Assembly (NCBI GenBank): GCA_944382905.1
Contig: CALWNU010000045.1
Span: forward strand, 1-64,000
Direction of reading: 5' to 3'
DNA length: 64,000 nucleotides
Origin: an uncultured Clostridia bacterium
Lineage (GTDB): Bacteria; Bacillota; Clostridia; Oscillospirales; Ruminococcaceae
Part shown: piece after piece, positions 26,424 to 36,656 of the stretch
How the letters are laid out: each line of letters starts with the position of its first letter
Numbering within the stretch: the first letter of the stretch is position 1
Notes under the pieces: model-generated
The model's database searches: none
What the model was told of the DNA's origin: nothing
Seen by the model: only the letters and a program-made list of their open reading frames with translations
Program-made: the position numbers and the translations under genes

Positions 26424-26650
26424 AGTATACCATCTCCTATCTGCTGTACACAGCTTTCGAAATCGTTGCCCTGCCACTGCTGATTTGATTTTGATATTAC
26501 CTTGTATTATAAAAAAAATGACAAAAAAAGTCAACCGCTCCCTTTCGCCAATCTCGTGGATTCTTTACGAATTATTCACCGTTTTTTTAGGAATTGTGAT
26601 ATGATAAAAAATAAGAAAGAATTTGAAAACCAACAAGCAGGAGGCGTACC

Positions 26651-27355
26651 ATGTCTGCTTTTGTAAGTTTAAACAACGTAGTAAAAGAATACCGCATGGG
26701 AGAAGTGACCATCACGGCGGCAGGCGGGGTCAATTTCGAAATTGAGAAAGGCGAGTTCTGCGTCATTGTGGGGCCGTCTGGCGCAGGGAAAACGACGATT
26801 TTGAATATTTTAGGAGGAATGGACAGCTGTACCCGCGGCAGCGTCATCGTTGACGGCCGGGAGATCAGCCGGCTGACCCCCAAAGAGTTGATCAGCTACC
26901 GGCGGTATGATATCGGTTTTGTGTTTCAGTTTTATAATCTGGTGCAGAACCTGACCGCGAAGGAGAATGTGGAGCTTGCCTCCCAGATTTGCCCGAACCC
27001 CATTGACGCCACGCAAATTTTGGAAGAGGTAGGCCTGATCGGACGGATCAACAATTTCCCGGCGCAGCTTTCTGGCGGAGAGCAGCAGCGGGTGGCGATT
27101 GCAAGGGCGCTGGCCAAACGGCCCAAGCTGCTTTTATGCGACGAGCCCACCGGCGCGCTGGATTACCTGACGGGGAAAAGCATTTTGAAACTGCTGCAGG
27201 ATACCTGCCGCAAAAGCGGGACAACGGTGATTGTGATCACCCACAATTCCGCATTGACCCCGATGGCCGATCGGATTATCCGGATGAAAAACGCACGGGT
27301 CGAATCGATGGAAAAGAATATCCACATCGTTCCGGTGGAGGCGATTGAATGGTAA
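26651..27355 (+). CDS. ABC transporter ATP-binding protein (MacB/LolD type)
   Basis: 234 residues. Walker [11 protein letters not shown]-loop FQFYNLV, signature [15 protein letters not shown], Walker [13 protein letters not shown] and H-loop VITHN are all intact. The MacB/LolD/FtsE-type branch acts with FtsX-like permeases as a mechanotransmitter and not as a classical channel. Its stop overlaps the ATG of the permease by 7 nt, so the two are one machine. ATG 26651 follows CAGGAGG. Confidence 0.95.
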   Translation: MSAFVSLNNVVKEYRMGEVTITAAGGVNFEIEKGEFCVIVGPSGAGKTTILNILGGMDSCTRGSVIVDGREISRLTPKELISYRRYDIGFVFQFYNLVQNLTAKENVELASQICPNPIDATQILEEVGLIGRINNFPAQLSGGEQQRVAIARALAKRPKLLLCDEPTGALDYLTGKSILKLLQDTCRKSGTTVIVITHNSALTPMADRIIRMKNARVESMEKNIHIVPVEAIEW

Positions 27356-30300
27356 AACGATCTGCCCGGAAAAAAGGTGCAAACGCCTTTGCCAAAGACG
27401 TGTTCCGGGAAATTTTCAAAACAAAAAGCCGCTTTCTCTCCATTTTTCTGATTGTGGCGCTCGGCGTAGGCTTTTTCGCTGGGCTGACTGCGGCCTGCCC
27501 GGATATGAAACTGACGGCGGACACCTATTTTGACCAGCAGAACCTGAGCGATTACCGGCTGGTTTCTTCCATGGGCTTTACCGACGGGGACGTACAAGCC
27601 CTGCAGCAGATGGAGGGGATCCGACAGGTGGTGCCCAGCTACTGGGTGGACACCGTGCTGGAGATGGATGGGGACAGCGAAGTGGTCAAAGTCATGGGCT
27701 ATGATTTCGCTTCGCTGGAAGAGGATCCGCAAAACGCGGTCAACCTCCCCGTTTTGCTGGAAGGGCGGTTCCCCCAGGCACCTGGGGAATGCGTGGTGGA
27801 GGACACCGAAGAGATTTTAGGCGTTACCTTTCAGATCGGGGACCAGATTACGCTGGCCTCGGGCAAAGAAGAGGAAGATCTGACGGAAACCCTTTCCACC
27901 GATCAGTTTACAGTGGTTGGCATGGTACAGAGTCCTTTGTATATCAGCATTGAACGGGGCACCTCCACTGTGGGAAGTGGCAAAGTGAACGCCTTTATCA
28001 TGGTGCCGGAGGACACCTTTGTCGGGGATTACTATACCGAGATCTTTTTGCGGGCGGAAGGGGTAGAAGTCCTGTCCTCTTACTCGCAGGAGTACCGGCA
28101 GAGGATTGATGCGCTTACCCCTGCGCTGGAGCAGCTGGGAGAAGAGCGTTCGGTGATCCGTTTGGAAGAGATCCGGCAGGAAGCCAACGAAGAAATTGCC
28201 GACGCTCAAAAAGAGTTGGACGATGGCATTGCCACCCAGCAGCAGGAATTGGCGGATGCGCGGCAGGAGCTGGATGACGCGCGGCAGGAACTGGCCGACG
28301 GGGAACAGGAACTGGCCGACGCCACGCAGGAATATTACGATTCCATTGCCGATGCGGAACAGCAGCTGGCCGACGCGCGGCAACAGTTAAACGACGGAGA
28401 AGCAGAATATGAATCCGGTCTGCGGGAATATGAAATAGGCGAACGGACCTTCGAACGGGAGAAGAAAAAAGCGCTGGAAGAATTCCAGAAGGCGGAAACG
28501 CTGATCGCGCAGCAGGAACAGGAATTGCAAGAAGGACAAGCCCTCTTTGAGCAGATGCGCGCGCTGGTGCCCGGCAATGAAGAGGTTGCCGCCGTCCTGG
28601 AAGACCCGCAGGGGGATCCGGCTGGCACGGCGCAGATGATTGCGCGGTTAAACGCTCTGTCGCAAGCGGACAGTAGCCAAAGCTGGGCAGAGGATTTGGC
28701 TGCATATCTTTCGGACCCGGCGGGGATGACGCCGGCGCAAAACGCGTATCATCTGGCGGTGCTACAATCGGTCAATACAGAATTGGACGAGCAGGAATCG
28801 CAAATCGAAACGGGTTGGGAAGAACTGGAGAAAGGAAAACAGCAGCTGGAAGAGGGCAAGCAGGAACTCGCCGCGGGAGAAAGCCAGCTTAACGATGCGT
28901 TTGCCGAACTGCAAAAAGCCCGTCGGACGCTGGATGATGGCTGGGCCGAGCTGGAGCAAAACGAGCAGACCTTCCAGGAAGAAAAAGAAGACGGATGGCA
29001 GAAAATCCTGGACGCGCAGCAGGAGCTGGCGGACGGAAGGAAAGAACTGGAAGACGGCGAACGAGAGTATGAAGAAGGTAAAGCGGAATCCGACCAGGAA
29101 ATCGCCGATGCCCAAAAAGAGCTGGATCAGGCCAAGCAGGATCTCGCGCAGCTAGAGACGCCGGAATGGTATGTCCAGGACCGCACCGATTATCCAGGGC
29201 ATACGGATTTCGGAGAAGATGCGGACCGGATCGCGGCCATTGCCAGGGTGTTTCCCGCCTTTTTCCTGTTGGTGGCGGCGCTGGTGTGCCTGACGACCAT
29301 GACCCGTATGGTAGAGGAAGAGCGGGTCCAGGTGGGGACCTTCAAAGCGCTGGGATACCGTTCCGGGGCCATCGCCTCGAAATTTTTGGTTTATGCCTTG
29401 GTTGCAACGGTGACAGGAAGCCTGGTGGGGCTGGCGCTTGGCATGTATTTGTTCCCAACGATCATCTACAATGCGTACGGCATTTTGTATACCATGTCCG
29501 ATGCCCGCACGCCGTTCTGGCTGGGGATTGCAGCGGTGTCTCTTACGGTTGCGATCATCACCGTATCGGTGACGGTCCTGTTCTCCTGCTGGCACGAATT
29601 GGCGGAACCGCCGGCTTCTCTGATGCGCCCCAAAGCGCCGAAAGCGGGAAAACGGGTTTTGTTAGAGCGGATTGGATGGATCTGGAACCGGCTGTCGTTC
29701 AGCCATAAGGTGACTTTCCGCAATCTGTTTCGTTATAAAAAGCGCATGCTGATGACGGTGGTTGGTATCGCCGGATGCAATGCGCTGATGCTGACCGGAT
29801 TCGGCCTGTACGATTCCATTCGGGATATCGCCAGGATCCAGTTTGAAGAATTGCATCATTATGATTTGACTACGGTATTGCAAGATGACCTGACTGCGCA
29901 GGAAAAGGCGGAGGTGGAAGCGTCCTTGTTCCAAAATCCGCAGGTGGAAAGCTCCATCTATCTGCGGCAGGAATCGCTGGAACTGCCATCGGAATCCGGA
30001 AAGAGCTATGATTTGTACCTGATTGTGCCGCAGGATCCCAGCCAGCTGGATACCATGATCACCCTGCGGACCAGAAATGGGCATGAGCCTTTGTCCCTTT
30101 CCCAGGCAGGGGTGATCCTCACCGAAAAAGCTGCTGACTTTCTGGGGGTGGAAGCAGGGGATACGATTACGGTTACCGATTCGGACCATCGGTCCTATTC
30201 GGTTGTGATTGGTGGGATAACCGAGCATTATACCAGCCATTATTTGTATATGACGCCGCAGGCATACGAGGAGTCTTTTGGACAGGAGCCGGTTTATAAC

Positions 30301-30840
30301 ATCGTCCAGTCCATTTTATCCGATCCCGGCGGCGAGGCCCAGGAACAGCTGGCGCGGGAACTGATTGCGAAAGACGGCGTGCTGGCGGTTTCCGATACGT
30401 CGACGATCAAGGATCAGTTTGACGACATGATCCACAGCATGACCTATGTAATGCTGGTGCTGATCGTGTCGGCAGGATTGTTGGCATTTGTGGTGTTGTA
30501 CAACCTTTCCAATATCAATATCACTGAACGGATCCGTGAAATCGCCACCATCAAAGTACTGGGATTTTACGACCGGGAGGTTTCCGCTTATATTTTCCGG
30601 GAAAACGTCATCCTCGCCGTGATGGGCGCGCTGGCAGGGCTGGGACTGGGCGTTCTGCTGCACCATTATGTGGTGATCACCGCAGAAACGGATCTTGTTA
30701 TGTTTGGGCGGACCATCCAATGGACCAGCTATCTGTATTCGACCTTGCTGACGTTGGCATTTTCCTTCCTGGTCAATTTGGTCATGCATTTCCGGCTGAA
30801 AGCCGTCAGCATGGTAGAATCGTTAAAATCCATTGAGTAG
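27349..30840 (+). CDS. FtsX-family ABC permease with very long extracellular coiled coil
   Basis: 1163 residues. First membrane helix about 27-47, MacB-like periplasmic domain (about 50-250), then a coiled-coil arm of roughly 330 residues (about 270-600) built from QELADARQELDDARQELADG-like heptads. Three helices of the first FtsX domain follow (about 630-760), then a second MacB-like outer domain and the final FtsX three-helix block (about 1030-1150). The arm is far longer than in MacB and could span the cell wall. Such permeases occur in Clostridia and actinobacteria. Probable role: envelope remodelling, lipoprotein or peptide handling; substrate unknown. Confidence 0.92.
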   Translation: MVKRSARKKGANAFAKDVFREIFKTKSRFLSIFLIVALGVGFFAGLTAACPDMKLTADTYFDQQNLSDYRLVSSMGFTDGDVQALQQMEGIRQVVPSYWVDTVLEMDGDSEVVKVMGYDFASLEEDPQNAVNLPVLLEGRFPQAPGECVVEDTEEILGVTFQIGDQITLASGKEEEDLTETLSTDQFTVVGMVQSPLYISIERGTSTVGSGKVNAFIMVPEDTFVGDYYTEIFLRAEGVEVLSSYSQEYRQRIDALTPALEQLGEERSVIRLEEIRQEANEEIADAQKELDDGIATQQQELADARQELDDARQELADGEQELADATQEYYDSIADAEQQLADARQQLNDGEAEYESGLREYEIGERTFEREKKKALEEFQKAETLIAQQEQELQEGQALFEQMRALVPGNEEVAAVLEDPQGDPAGTAQMIARLNALSQADSSQSWAEDLAAYLSDPAGMTPAQNAYHLAVLQSVNTELDEQESQIETGWEELEKGKQQLEEGKQELAAGESQLNDAFAELQKARRTLDDGWAELEQNEQTFQEEKEDGWQKILDAQQELADGRKELEDGEREYEEGKAESDQEIADAQKELDQAKQDLAQLETPEWYVQDRTDYPGHTDFGEDADRIAAIARVFPAFFLLVAALVCLTTMTRMVEEERVQVGTFKALGYRSGAIASKFLVYALVATVTGSLVGLALGMYLFPTIIYNAYGILYTMSDARTPFWLGIAAVSLTVAIITVSVTVLFSCWHELAEPPASLMRPKAPKAGKRVLLERIGWIWNRLSFSHKVTFRNLFRYKKRMLMTVVGIAGCNALMLTGFGLYDSIRDIARIQFEELHHYDLTTVLQDDLTAQEKAEVEASLFQNPQVESSIYLRQESLELPSESGKSYDLYLIVPQDPSQLDTMITLRTRNGHEPLSLSQAGVILTEKAADFLGVEAGDTITVTDSDHRSYSVVIGGITEHYTSHYLYMTPQAYEESFGQEPVYNIVQSILSDPGGEAQEQLARELIAKDGVLAVSDTSTIKDQFDDMIHSMTYVMLVLIVSAGLLAFVVLYNLSNINITERIREIATIKVLGFYDREVSAYIFRENVILAVMGALAGLGLGVLLHHYVVITAETDLVMFGRTIQWTSYLYSTLLTLAFSFLVNLVMHFRLKAVSMVESLKSIE

Positions 30841-30916
30841 TTGCAATAAAAACCAGCTGAAAGCACACTAATCAATCAAAGAGGTTTTTGTTGCGGATGA
30901 TCGAAGGAGGGATTTT

Positions 30917-31894
30917 ATGAAACGAATCGGATTGCTGTGCGTGGTTTTCGCTTTGGTTTGCTGTTCTTGGTTGGCTGGATGCAGCGCAGTTTCAAAAGCC
31001 GAGCCCGGCCAGGCGCCGTATCAACAATACAACGGGACGGCGCAGGATACGGCAACGGCCGGCGAAGGTTCTACCGGGGAAACGGCCGATGCCAACCTGT
31101 CCGCGTTGGCCGATGCGCCGTTTATGCCGGCGGACGCGCAGGCAGACCAGGAGAGGAAAATCGTCTGGACTGTTGACATGGAAGTGGAAACGCTGGAATT
31201 TGACAACTTTTTAGCCCAGCTGGACCAGGCGGTGCAAGAGTTTGGCGGGTATCTGGAGTCTTCTTCAGTAAGCGGCAATTCCATCCAGTATGCTTCCAGC
31301 CGGAATGGCGCGCTGACGGTGCGGATCCCTTCTCAGCAGCTGGATGCGTTTTTGTCCCAGGTGGGACAGATCGGGACGGTGACTTATACCAACAAATCCT
31401 CCGAGGACATCACGCTGGATTACATTGATGTGGAGTCCCGCATCGCTGCGCTGGAGGTGGAGCAGGAGCGGTTGCTGTCCTTATTGGAACAGGCGGATGA
31501 TTTGAATTCCGTTATCCAGCTGGAAAGCCGCTTGTCGGAGGTCCGCTATCAGCTGGAGAGCTACCGTTCGACCCAAAACCGGTATGACAGCATGGTGGAT
31601 TACAGCACGGTGACCATCAACGTGCGGGAAGTCCAGCGGGTCACCACGGTGCATGACCAGTCGGTGGGGCAGCGGATTGCCGCCGGGTGGTCGGATACCC
31701 TGTACCAGTTAAAACAAGGCGTGACCGACTTGTTTGTATGGTTTGTAGTCAATTTGCCGTATTTCCTGATTTGGGCAGTGCTGGCCGGGATCGTTGTACT
31801 GGTCGTTTTGCGGTTTGTGAAAAAACGCAAACGGCAAGAAAAGGACCAATCGGAAAAGCAGAGCCCGATTGGACCGGTGCCGCCGCCCCAATAG
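30917..31894 (+). CDS. DUF4349 lipoprotein
   Basis: 325 residues. Signal peptide with lipobox LAGC (Cys22); disordered linker; DUF4349 domain (about 80-265) with paired beta strands around a coiled-coil hairpin (DVESRIAALEVEQERLLSLL, QLESRLSEVRYQLESYRSTQ); a membrane helix (about 276-300); a basic KKRKRQEK tail. So it is anchored at both ends. Function of DUF4349 is unknown. It lies 76 nt after the coiled-coil ABC permease on the same strand and may work with it (inference). ATG 30917 has AAGGAGGG upstream. Confidence 0.9.
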   Translation: MKRIGLLCVVFALVCCSWLAGCSAVSKAEPGQAPYQQYNGTAQDTATAGEGSTGETADANLSALADAPFMPADAQADQERKIVWTVDMEVETLEFDNFLAQLDQAVQEFGGYLESSSVSGNSIQYASSRNGALTVRIPSQQLDAFLSQVGQIGTVTYTNKSSEDITLDYIDVESRIAALEVEQERLLSLLEQADDLNSVIQLESRLSEVRYQLESYRSTQNRYDSMVDYSTVTINVREVQRVTTVHDQSVGQRIAAGWSDTLYQLKQGVTDLFVWFVVNLPYFLIWAVLAGIVVLVVLRFVKKRKRQEKDQSEKQSPIGPVPPPQ

Positions 31895-32008
31895 CGTGTG
31901 AAAAATGGCCGGATGCCAGCCGGCTTTGCACTTTGCCTGCCGCCGGAAGCTGAGCGGATCACCGCTTGCAACAGTCTGGCAAGCCGACGGTAGGAAAAGG
32001 CGCCAAAG

Positions 32009-32058
32009 AAAAGGCGGCGCATCCCCTTTTTGCGGGATGCGCCGCCTTTTGGTTTTTT
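32009..32058. terminator. Strong bidirectional terminator
   Basis: 17-bp perfect stem (arms 32009-32025 and 32034-32050) with T-tracts on both sides. Shared by the convergent DUF4349 and TauE genes. Confidence 0.9.
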
Positions 32059-32068
32059 CGCAAAAAGG

Positions 32069-32833
32069 CTAGGCCAACATATCGTAAATCAATTTGATCA
32101 CCAGCAAAGCCATGGCTGCGAGCAAAACCGGGCGGATAAATTTTCCGCCGATTTTAATGGCGAGTCTTGTTCCGAGATAGTTGCCCAAAATCGAGCAGAC
32201 GGCAGCCGGAATGCCCAGCAAGAACAGCACGTCCCCATGGCCGATATATGTAATCAAGGCGCCGACGTTGGAAGCGAGGTTCACAAGCTTTGCATTGGCG
32301 CTGGCATTGATCAGGGAATATCCCAGCAGACCGGTAAAGGCAAGCACCATAAAGGTCCCTGTCCCCGGGCCGAAAAACCCGTCGTATGCCCCGACGGCAA
32401 ACCCGATGAGCGCGCTGCGCCAATACAGCTTTTTGCCGGTCAGTTCTTCTTTCTCTTCCTTCCCGATATTACGGTTCATCACCATGAAAATCGCCACCGC
32501 TGGCAGCAAAAGCATGGTGCAGTACTGCAGTGCCTGGGCGGAAAGCGCCACGACCAACCGCGCGCCCAGCCAGGATCCGATCAGGGAAAAAACAGCGCAG
32601 AGAAACCCTGGTTTCCAGCGGACAAATCCGCCGCGGCCGTAGTTGAACGTCGCAATGGCAGTACCAAAGCTGTTTCCGAATTTGTTGGTCCCATACGCCA
32701 CATGAATGGGAACGCCGGCAAATAAATACGCAGGAAGGGTGATAATTCCGCCTCCGCCAGCGACCGCGTCCATAAATCCTCCCAGGAAAACCAGTGGACA
32801 GACAATTGCAAACATTTGCCAAGTAATTTGCAT
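32069..32833 (-). CDS. TauE/SafE-family anion exporter
   Basis: 254 residues with about eight membrane helices. Two copies of the family motif are seen: GGFMDAVAGGGGIITLPAYL near the N-terminus and GAYDGFFGPGTGTFMVLAF in the second half. The family exports sulfite, sulfoacetate or related organosulfur anions; substrate unknown here. ATG 32833 has GAGGGGG at 9 nt. Single gene, divergent from the SpoVB-like gene. Confidence 0.92.
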   Translation of the reverse strand: MQITWQMFAIVCPLVFLGGFMDAVAGGGGIITLPAYLFAGVPIHVAYGTNKFGNSFGTAIATFNYGRGGFVRWKPGFLCAVFSLIGSWLGARLVVALSAQALQYCTMLLLPAVAIFMVMNRNIGKEEKEELTGKKLYWRSALIGFAVGAYDGFFGPGTGTFMVLAFTGLLGYSLINASANAKLVNLASNVGALITYIGHGDVLFLLGIPAAVCSILGNYLGTRLAIKIGGKFIRPVLLAAMALLVIKLIYDMLA

Positions 32834-33031
32834 GATACAATCCCCCTCAAGGCGTCTATGGGCGGTGCGCGTGAAAAATCAGCATCCAAAAGCGCAAAAC
32901 AAAAAGCTGGCCGTCCTTGCCAAAGACGTTTTCATCTTACGCCAAAGGCGGACAAAAGTCAATGAAGAAGAGAAGATTTCCTTCTGAATTTGGGATTTGT
33001 CTCATAGACTGGCTGTGTGGAGGGTTTGTTC

Positions 33032-34576
33032 ATGAAAATGAGAAAACAGTCGGTATTTTACAATGCTTTTTTCCTCTGCCTGTCTTCTGTGGGGCTGCAA
33101 TGCATTGGATTTGTATATCGCATCGGGCTCAGCCGGTTTGGCGGCGCGCAAGTCATGGGGATGTACCAGCTGATCATGCCGGCGTATTCGGTCATTATGT
33201 CCTTTACCATGTCCGGCTTGACACTGGCCGTATCCCGCTTATGCGCCCAATACCAGGCCAAAGGCGATGGGGACGGGGTGCGCGGCGTAGTACGGTTTTC
33301 CCAGCTTGTTTTCCTGTGTTTGTTCTGCTGCGCCGCTTTCTGCGTGTTTTTGTTCCCGGATTTCATCGCCGGTACGGTATTAGGGGAGCCAAAAATCAAA
33401 ATGGCCTTGTTGCTGTTGCTGCCATGCTTGTTTTTAACAGGATTTGAAAATATTTTCAAATCCTGCTTTCACGGGGTCAAATATATCCTACCGCCCATCG
33501 TGTCGGAATTGACAGAGCAGCTGGTTCGGACCGTTGCCGGGTTGGGGCTTTTGATTGTCCTTTGCCCGAAAGATCCCGGCGTCGCTACTGCGTTGATCGT
33601 ATTGGGCATGGTAATCAGCGAAGTGTTCAGCGTATTGATCCTCACAAGTTTTTACCGCAAGGCAGGAGACCGTGTTTTTGGCCCGCAGCGCCAGACAAAA
33701 ATTCCAAAAGGGATGTTCCGAAAAGTGGCTGCCATTGCTGTGCCGGTATCTTCTGCGGGGTTGCTCAACAACTTCCTTTCCAGCACGACAACCATCTTGA
33801 TCCCCAACCGACTGATGGCCGCCGGGGTTTCCGCCCAGGAGGCGATGTCCAGTTTTGGGGTAATGGTAGGGATGACCATGCCGCTTTTGATGCTGCCAAC
33901 TGCTTTCATCCACCCGCTGACCACTGTTTTGCTGCCCCGCTTTTCCCAATACAGCACCCAAAAGGATCTGGCGCAGACCAAAAGAAAAGCGGGAAAGGCC
34001 ATCCAGGTCACCAGCATGCTGATCGCAGCATCTTTGGCGGTGATGGTACCGCTGGGAAGGACGCTGGCGCAGATGATTTACAAACAGCCGGCGGCAGGCG
34101 AACACATTCTGCCATTGTGTGCAGCAGCCTTTTTTACCTTTTACCATATTACGACGGGAAGCATCCTAAATGGCATCGGGATGCAAAAACAAGCTTCCGC
34201 CAGCATTGTTGTGACGGGGATTAGCGAGATCCTCTTTACCTGGATGAGCGTTGGCAGGATGGGAATCGGCGGATATGCCCTTGCCTGTATTGGCAGCGAG
34301 CTGGTAGGGGTGACGATGAATTTTTATTGGGTCATCAAGGCGACCCAGATTCGCATACAATGGAAAAATTGGTTTGCTACGCCTTTTTTGTCCGGGGCAG
34401 CTGCAGGATGCTGCGCCTGGCTTGTGTTCTCGACCCTGATCCGGCAGGGCTGCCCGCAGATTCCAGCAACCTTATCTGGAATTGGTACGGCGATCGCTGT
34501 GTTTGGCCTGAGCCTATCTTTTTTGGGGATCCGTGTCTGGGATTATTTTCGAAAACTTTATGCAAAACAAAGATAG
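33032..34576 (+). CDS. spoVB: SpoVB-like oligosaccharide/lipid flippase (MVF/PST family)
   Basis: 514 residues, about 14 membrane helices. N-terminal KQSVFYNAFFLCLSSVGLQC and FGGAQVMGMYQLIMPAYSVI are typical of stage V sporulation protein B and its MOP-superfamily relatives, which flip lipid-linked saccharides for cortex peptidoglycan. ATG 33032 has GGAGGG at 8 nt; the GTG at 33017 sits in that site. With spoIVA in the same window a sporulation role is plausible, but vegetative paralogues exist, so the symbol is tentative. Confidence 0.8.
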   Translation: MKMRKQSVFYNAFFLCLSSVGLQCIGFVYRIGLSRFGGAQVMGMYQLIMPAYSVIMSFTMSGLTLAVSRLCAQYQAKGDGDGVRGVVRFSQLVFLCLFCCAAFCVFLFPDFIAGTVLGEPKIKMALLLLLPCLFLTGFENIFKSCFHGVKYILPPIVSELTEQLVRTVAGLGLLIVLCPKDPGVATALIVLGMVISEVFSVLILTSFYRKAGDRVFGPQRQTKIPKGMFRKVAAIAVPVSSAGLLNNFLSSTTTILIPNRLMAAGVSAQEAMSSFGVMVGMTMPLLMLPTAFIHPLTTVLLPRFSQYSTQKDLAQTKRKAGKAIQVTSMLIAASLAVMVPLGRTLAQMIYKQPAAGEHILPLCAAAFFTFYHITTGSILNGIGMQKQASASIVVTGISEILFTWMSVGRMGIGGYALACIGSELVGVTMNFYWVIKATQIRIQWKNWFATPFLSGAAAGCCAWLVFSTLIRQGCPQIPATLSGIGTAIAVFGLSLSFLGIRVWDYFRKLYAKQR

Positions 34577-34593
34577 GAAAGAAACGGCGTCTG

Positions 34594-34602
34594 TGCTATA
34601 AT
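34594..34602 (+). promoter_or_regulatory. Extended -10 promoter of the radical SAM gene
   Basis: TG-C-TATAAT at 34594-34602, 70 nt before the ATG at 34672. No clear -35 box, as is common for extended -10 promoters. Confidence 0.5.
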
Positions 34603-34671
34603 ACCTCTGTCATTTCCGTCGGGCGGCGTTTAGCCTGGCGGGAAGTTCCAACAAACAGGGGAGTGGAAAAA

Positions 34672-35583
34672 ATGCAGGTTTGTTATGATTGTCCCCGCCG
34701 CTGCGCTGTGGATCGGCCCGATCAAATGGGCACGCAGGGGAAGATGGGTTTTTGTAGGATGCCGCTGCAGCCGGTGATCGCCCGGGCGGCGCTGCATTTT
34801 GGGGAAGAACCCTGTATCAGCGGTTCCCGCGGGTCCGGGACGGTCTTTTTCAGCGGATGCTCGTTGCGCTGCGTATTTTGCCAAAACGAGGAAATCAGCG
34901 CGAAAAACAAAGGGGAAGCGGTTTCTGTCGGCCGGCTGCGGGAGATTTATCTGGAATTGGCAGAGCAGGGCGCGCATAATATCAATCTGGTGAGCCCGAC
35001 GCATTTTGTCCGGGCGATTGCCGCCTCGCTGGAGACGCCGCCGCCGGTCCCGGTGGTGTATAACTGCGGCGGCTATGAATCGGTGGAATCGCTGCGCTTG
35101 CTGGAAGGCAAGGTGCAGGTGTATCTGCCGGACTTAAAGTATTCGGATCCGCAACCGGCTTTGCGGTATTCTGGCGCGGCGGATTATGTTCAGGTCGCCC
35201 ACGAAGCAATCGATGAAATGGTACGCCAGACCGGGCCTTACCGGTTGGACGAACAGGGCATGTTGGTATCCGGCGTGCTGATCCGCCATTTGGTTTTGCC
35301 AGGCCAGGTGGAGAACACCAAAGGAGTCATCGACTGGGTGGCGGACCATTTTCCACCGGGTACGGTACTGTTTAGCCTGATGAGCCAGTATGTGCCTTGC
35401 GGCCGTGCGGCGAATTTCCCCGAGATCAACCGACCGCTGCGCCAGAAGGAATATGACACGGTGGAGCAGTATTTGTTTGACAAGGGGATCGAAGACGGCT
35501 TTTTGCAGGAACTTTCTTCTGCGGACAAAGGCTTTATTCCGGCGTTTGATCTAACCGGCGTGTTTCCCCAACAGAAAGCATAA
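34672..35583 (+). CDS. PflA-like radical SAM protein
   Basis: 303 residues. The SAM cluster motif CSLRCVFCQ lies near residue 65. An N-terminal CYDCPRRCAVDRP cysteine set and GFCRM could hold a second cluster. The N- and C-terminal regions fit the PflX/YqeV-like 'putative pyruvate formate-lyase activating' group with unknown substrate. ATG 34672 has GGGGAG at 8 nt; an in-frame GTG at 34663 overlaps that site. Longer upstream reading would overlap the flippase gene. Own promoter and terminator. Confidence 0.88.
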   Translation: MQVCYDCPRRCAVDRPDQMGTQGKMGFCRMPLQPVIARAALHFGEEPCISGSRGSGTVFFSGCSLRCVFCQNEEISAKNKGEAVSVGRLREIYLELAEQGAHNINLVSPTHFVRAIAASLETPPPVPVVYNCGGYESVESLRLLEGKVQVYLPDLKYSDPQPALRYSGAADYVQVAHEAIDEMVRQTGPYRLDEQGMLVSGVLIRHLVLPGQVENTKGVIDWVADHFPPGTVLFSLMSQYVPCGRAANFPEINRPLRQKEYDTVEQYLFDKGIEDGFLQELSSADKGFIPAFDLTGVFPQQKA

Positions 35584-35596
35584 GCGCGGAATCGAA

Positions 35597-35626
35597 AAAA
35601 AGGCACTGCGAAAGCAGTGCCTTTTT
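35597..35626. terminator. Bidirectional intrinsic terminator
   Basis: A5-GGCACTGC-GAAA-GCAGTGCC-T5: a stable GNRA tetraloop hairpin between convergent genes. Confidence 0.9.
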
Positions 35627-35636
35627 GCAACGACGG

Positions 35637-36656
35637 TTATTCGCCGTAAATGAAGTTTTTCAAAATCCGAATATTCGTATCCCAGTCCAGATCCAGAAGG
35701 CTGCGGCCATCGGAAGTTTCTTTACTGCCGTAGGTATCCTCCGCCGGAATGGTCATCTGTTCAATTTCACTGTTGGTGAAACCGGGTGCGTCCATTAAAA
35801 GCGAGGTGATTTCCGATTTGGTAAAGTTGGTTTTGACCAGCGGAAGCGCCGTATCCAACAGGCTGTTCCACTCGAAAACGTTCATCTTTTTCACCTTGTC
35901 AAAAGCGGCGGAAACCACGTTGCGCTGCCGTTCAATCCGTTGCCAGTCGCTGTCGATAAACCGTTGGCGGGCGTATTGCAGAGCGTCGTAGCCATCCAAA
36001 TGGTTCCAGCCCTCGTGAACAGGATTCCGAGTAATGGCGTTGGTGTAGATCTCCCCGTTGAGGCCCTGTGCTTCCAGTTCAGTTAATTCAATGTCTATGC
36101 CGCCAATGGCGTCGATGATTTCCTCAAAAGAAGTGAAATTGACCCGGACGTAACGGTCGATATCCAACTCAAAGCATTCCTGCACTGTTTTTAAAGTCAG
36201 CGCCGCGCCGCCGTATGCGAAGGTGTGGGTCAGCCAGTCGTCTTCCATCCCTTCGATGGGGACGCCAATGGCCCGCTCCAGGCTGATCAGGCGCATGGTA
36301 TGGGTCTTGCGGTTGAGCGAAAGAATCATCATACAGTCGGACCTTGCATTTTCGCTGTATTCGTCCGAGCGCTCATCCGTCCCCAACAGCAGGATGTTCA
36401 AAACATCGTCGTTCCAAAGGTTGTTGTCGTCTTGGATTTCTACGACCGACTCGCCATCCTCCTGGCCGGGGGTGTTTTCATAATCAATTTTGTCCAGCAT
36501 ATGGTTGATGTACAACGCCGCTGTCCCTAATACGCCTAACGTAACGGCAAGCAGCACGGAACAGACGATAATGACAATCTTTTTCGTGCTGCTCCCTCTG
36601 TTATTTGGCTTAAATTCTTTTTTTGCCATCCCAAAACCATCCTTTTTTTCGTTCAT
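35637..36656 (-). CDS. LytR-CpsA-Psr (LCP) family cell wall glycopolymer transferase
   Basis: 339 residues. Basic N-terminus, one membrane helix (about 25-48), then the extracellular LCP domain (about 85-260): NILLLGTDERSD, ARSDCMMILSLN, the catalytic-site arginine region ISLERAIGVPIEG, and a C-terminal YARQRFIDSDWQRIERQR. LCP enzymes move teichoic acid or capsule precursors from undecaprenyl phosphate to peptidoglycan. The usual 'SIPRD' active-site stretch reads SLERA, a departure worth noting. Start ATG 36656 with a GGGGG site; ATG 36629 with AAAGGAT is an alternative. Confidence 0.93.
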   Translation of the reverse strand: MNEKKDGFGMAKKEFKPNNRGSSTKKIVIIVCSVLLAVTLGVLGTAALYINHMLDKIDYENTPGQEDGESVVEIQDDNNLWNDDVLNILLLGTDERSDEYSENARSDCMMILSLNRKTHTMRLISLERAIGVPIEGMEDDWLTHTFAYGGAALTLKTVQECFELDIDRYVRVNFTSFEEIIDAIGGIDIELTELEAQGLNGEIYTNAITRNPVHEGWNHLDGYDALQYARQRFIDSDWQRIERQRNVVSAAFDKVKKMNVFEWNSLLDTALPLVKTNFTKSEITSLLMDAPGFTNSEIEQMTIPAEDTYGSKETSDGRSLLDLDWDTNIRILKNFIYGE

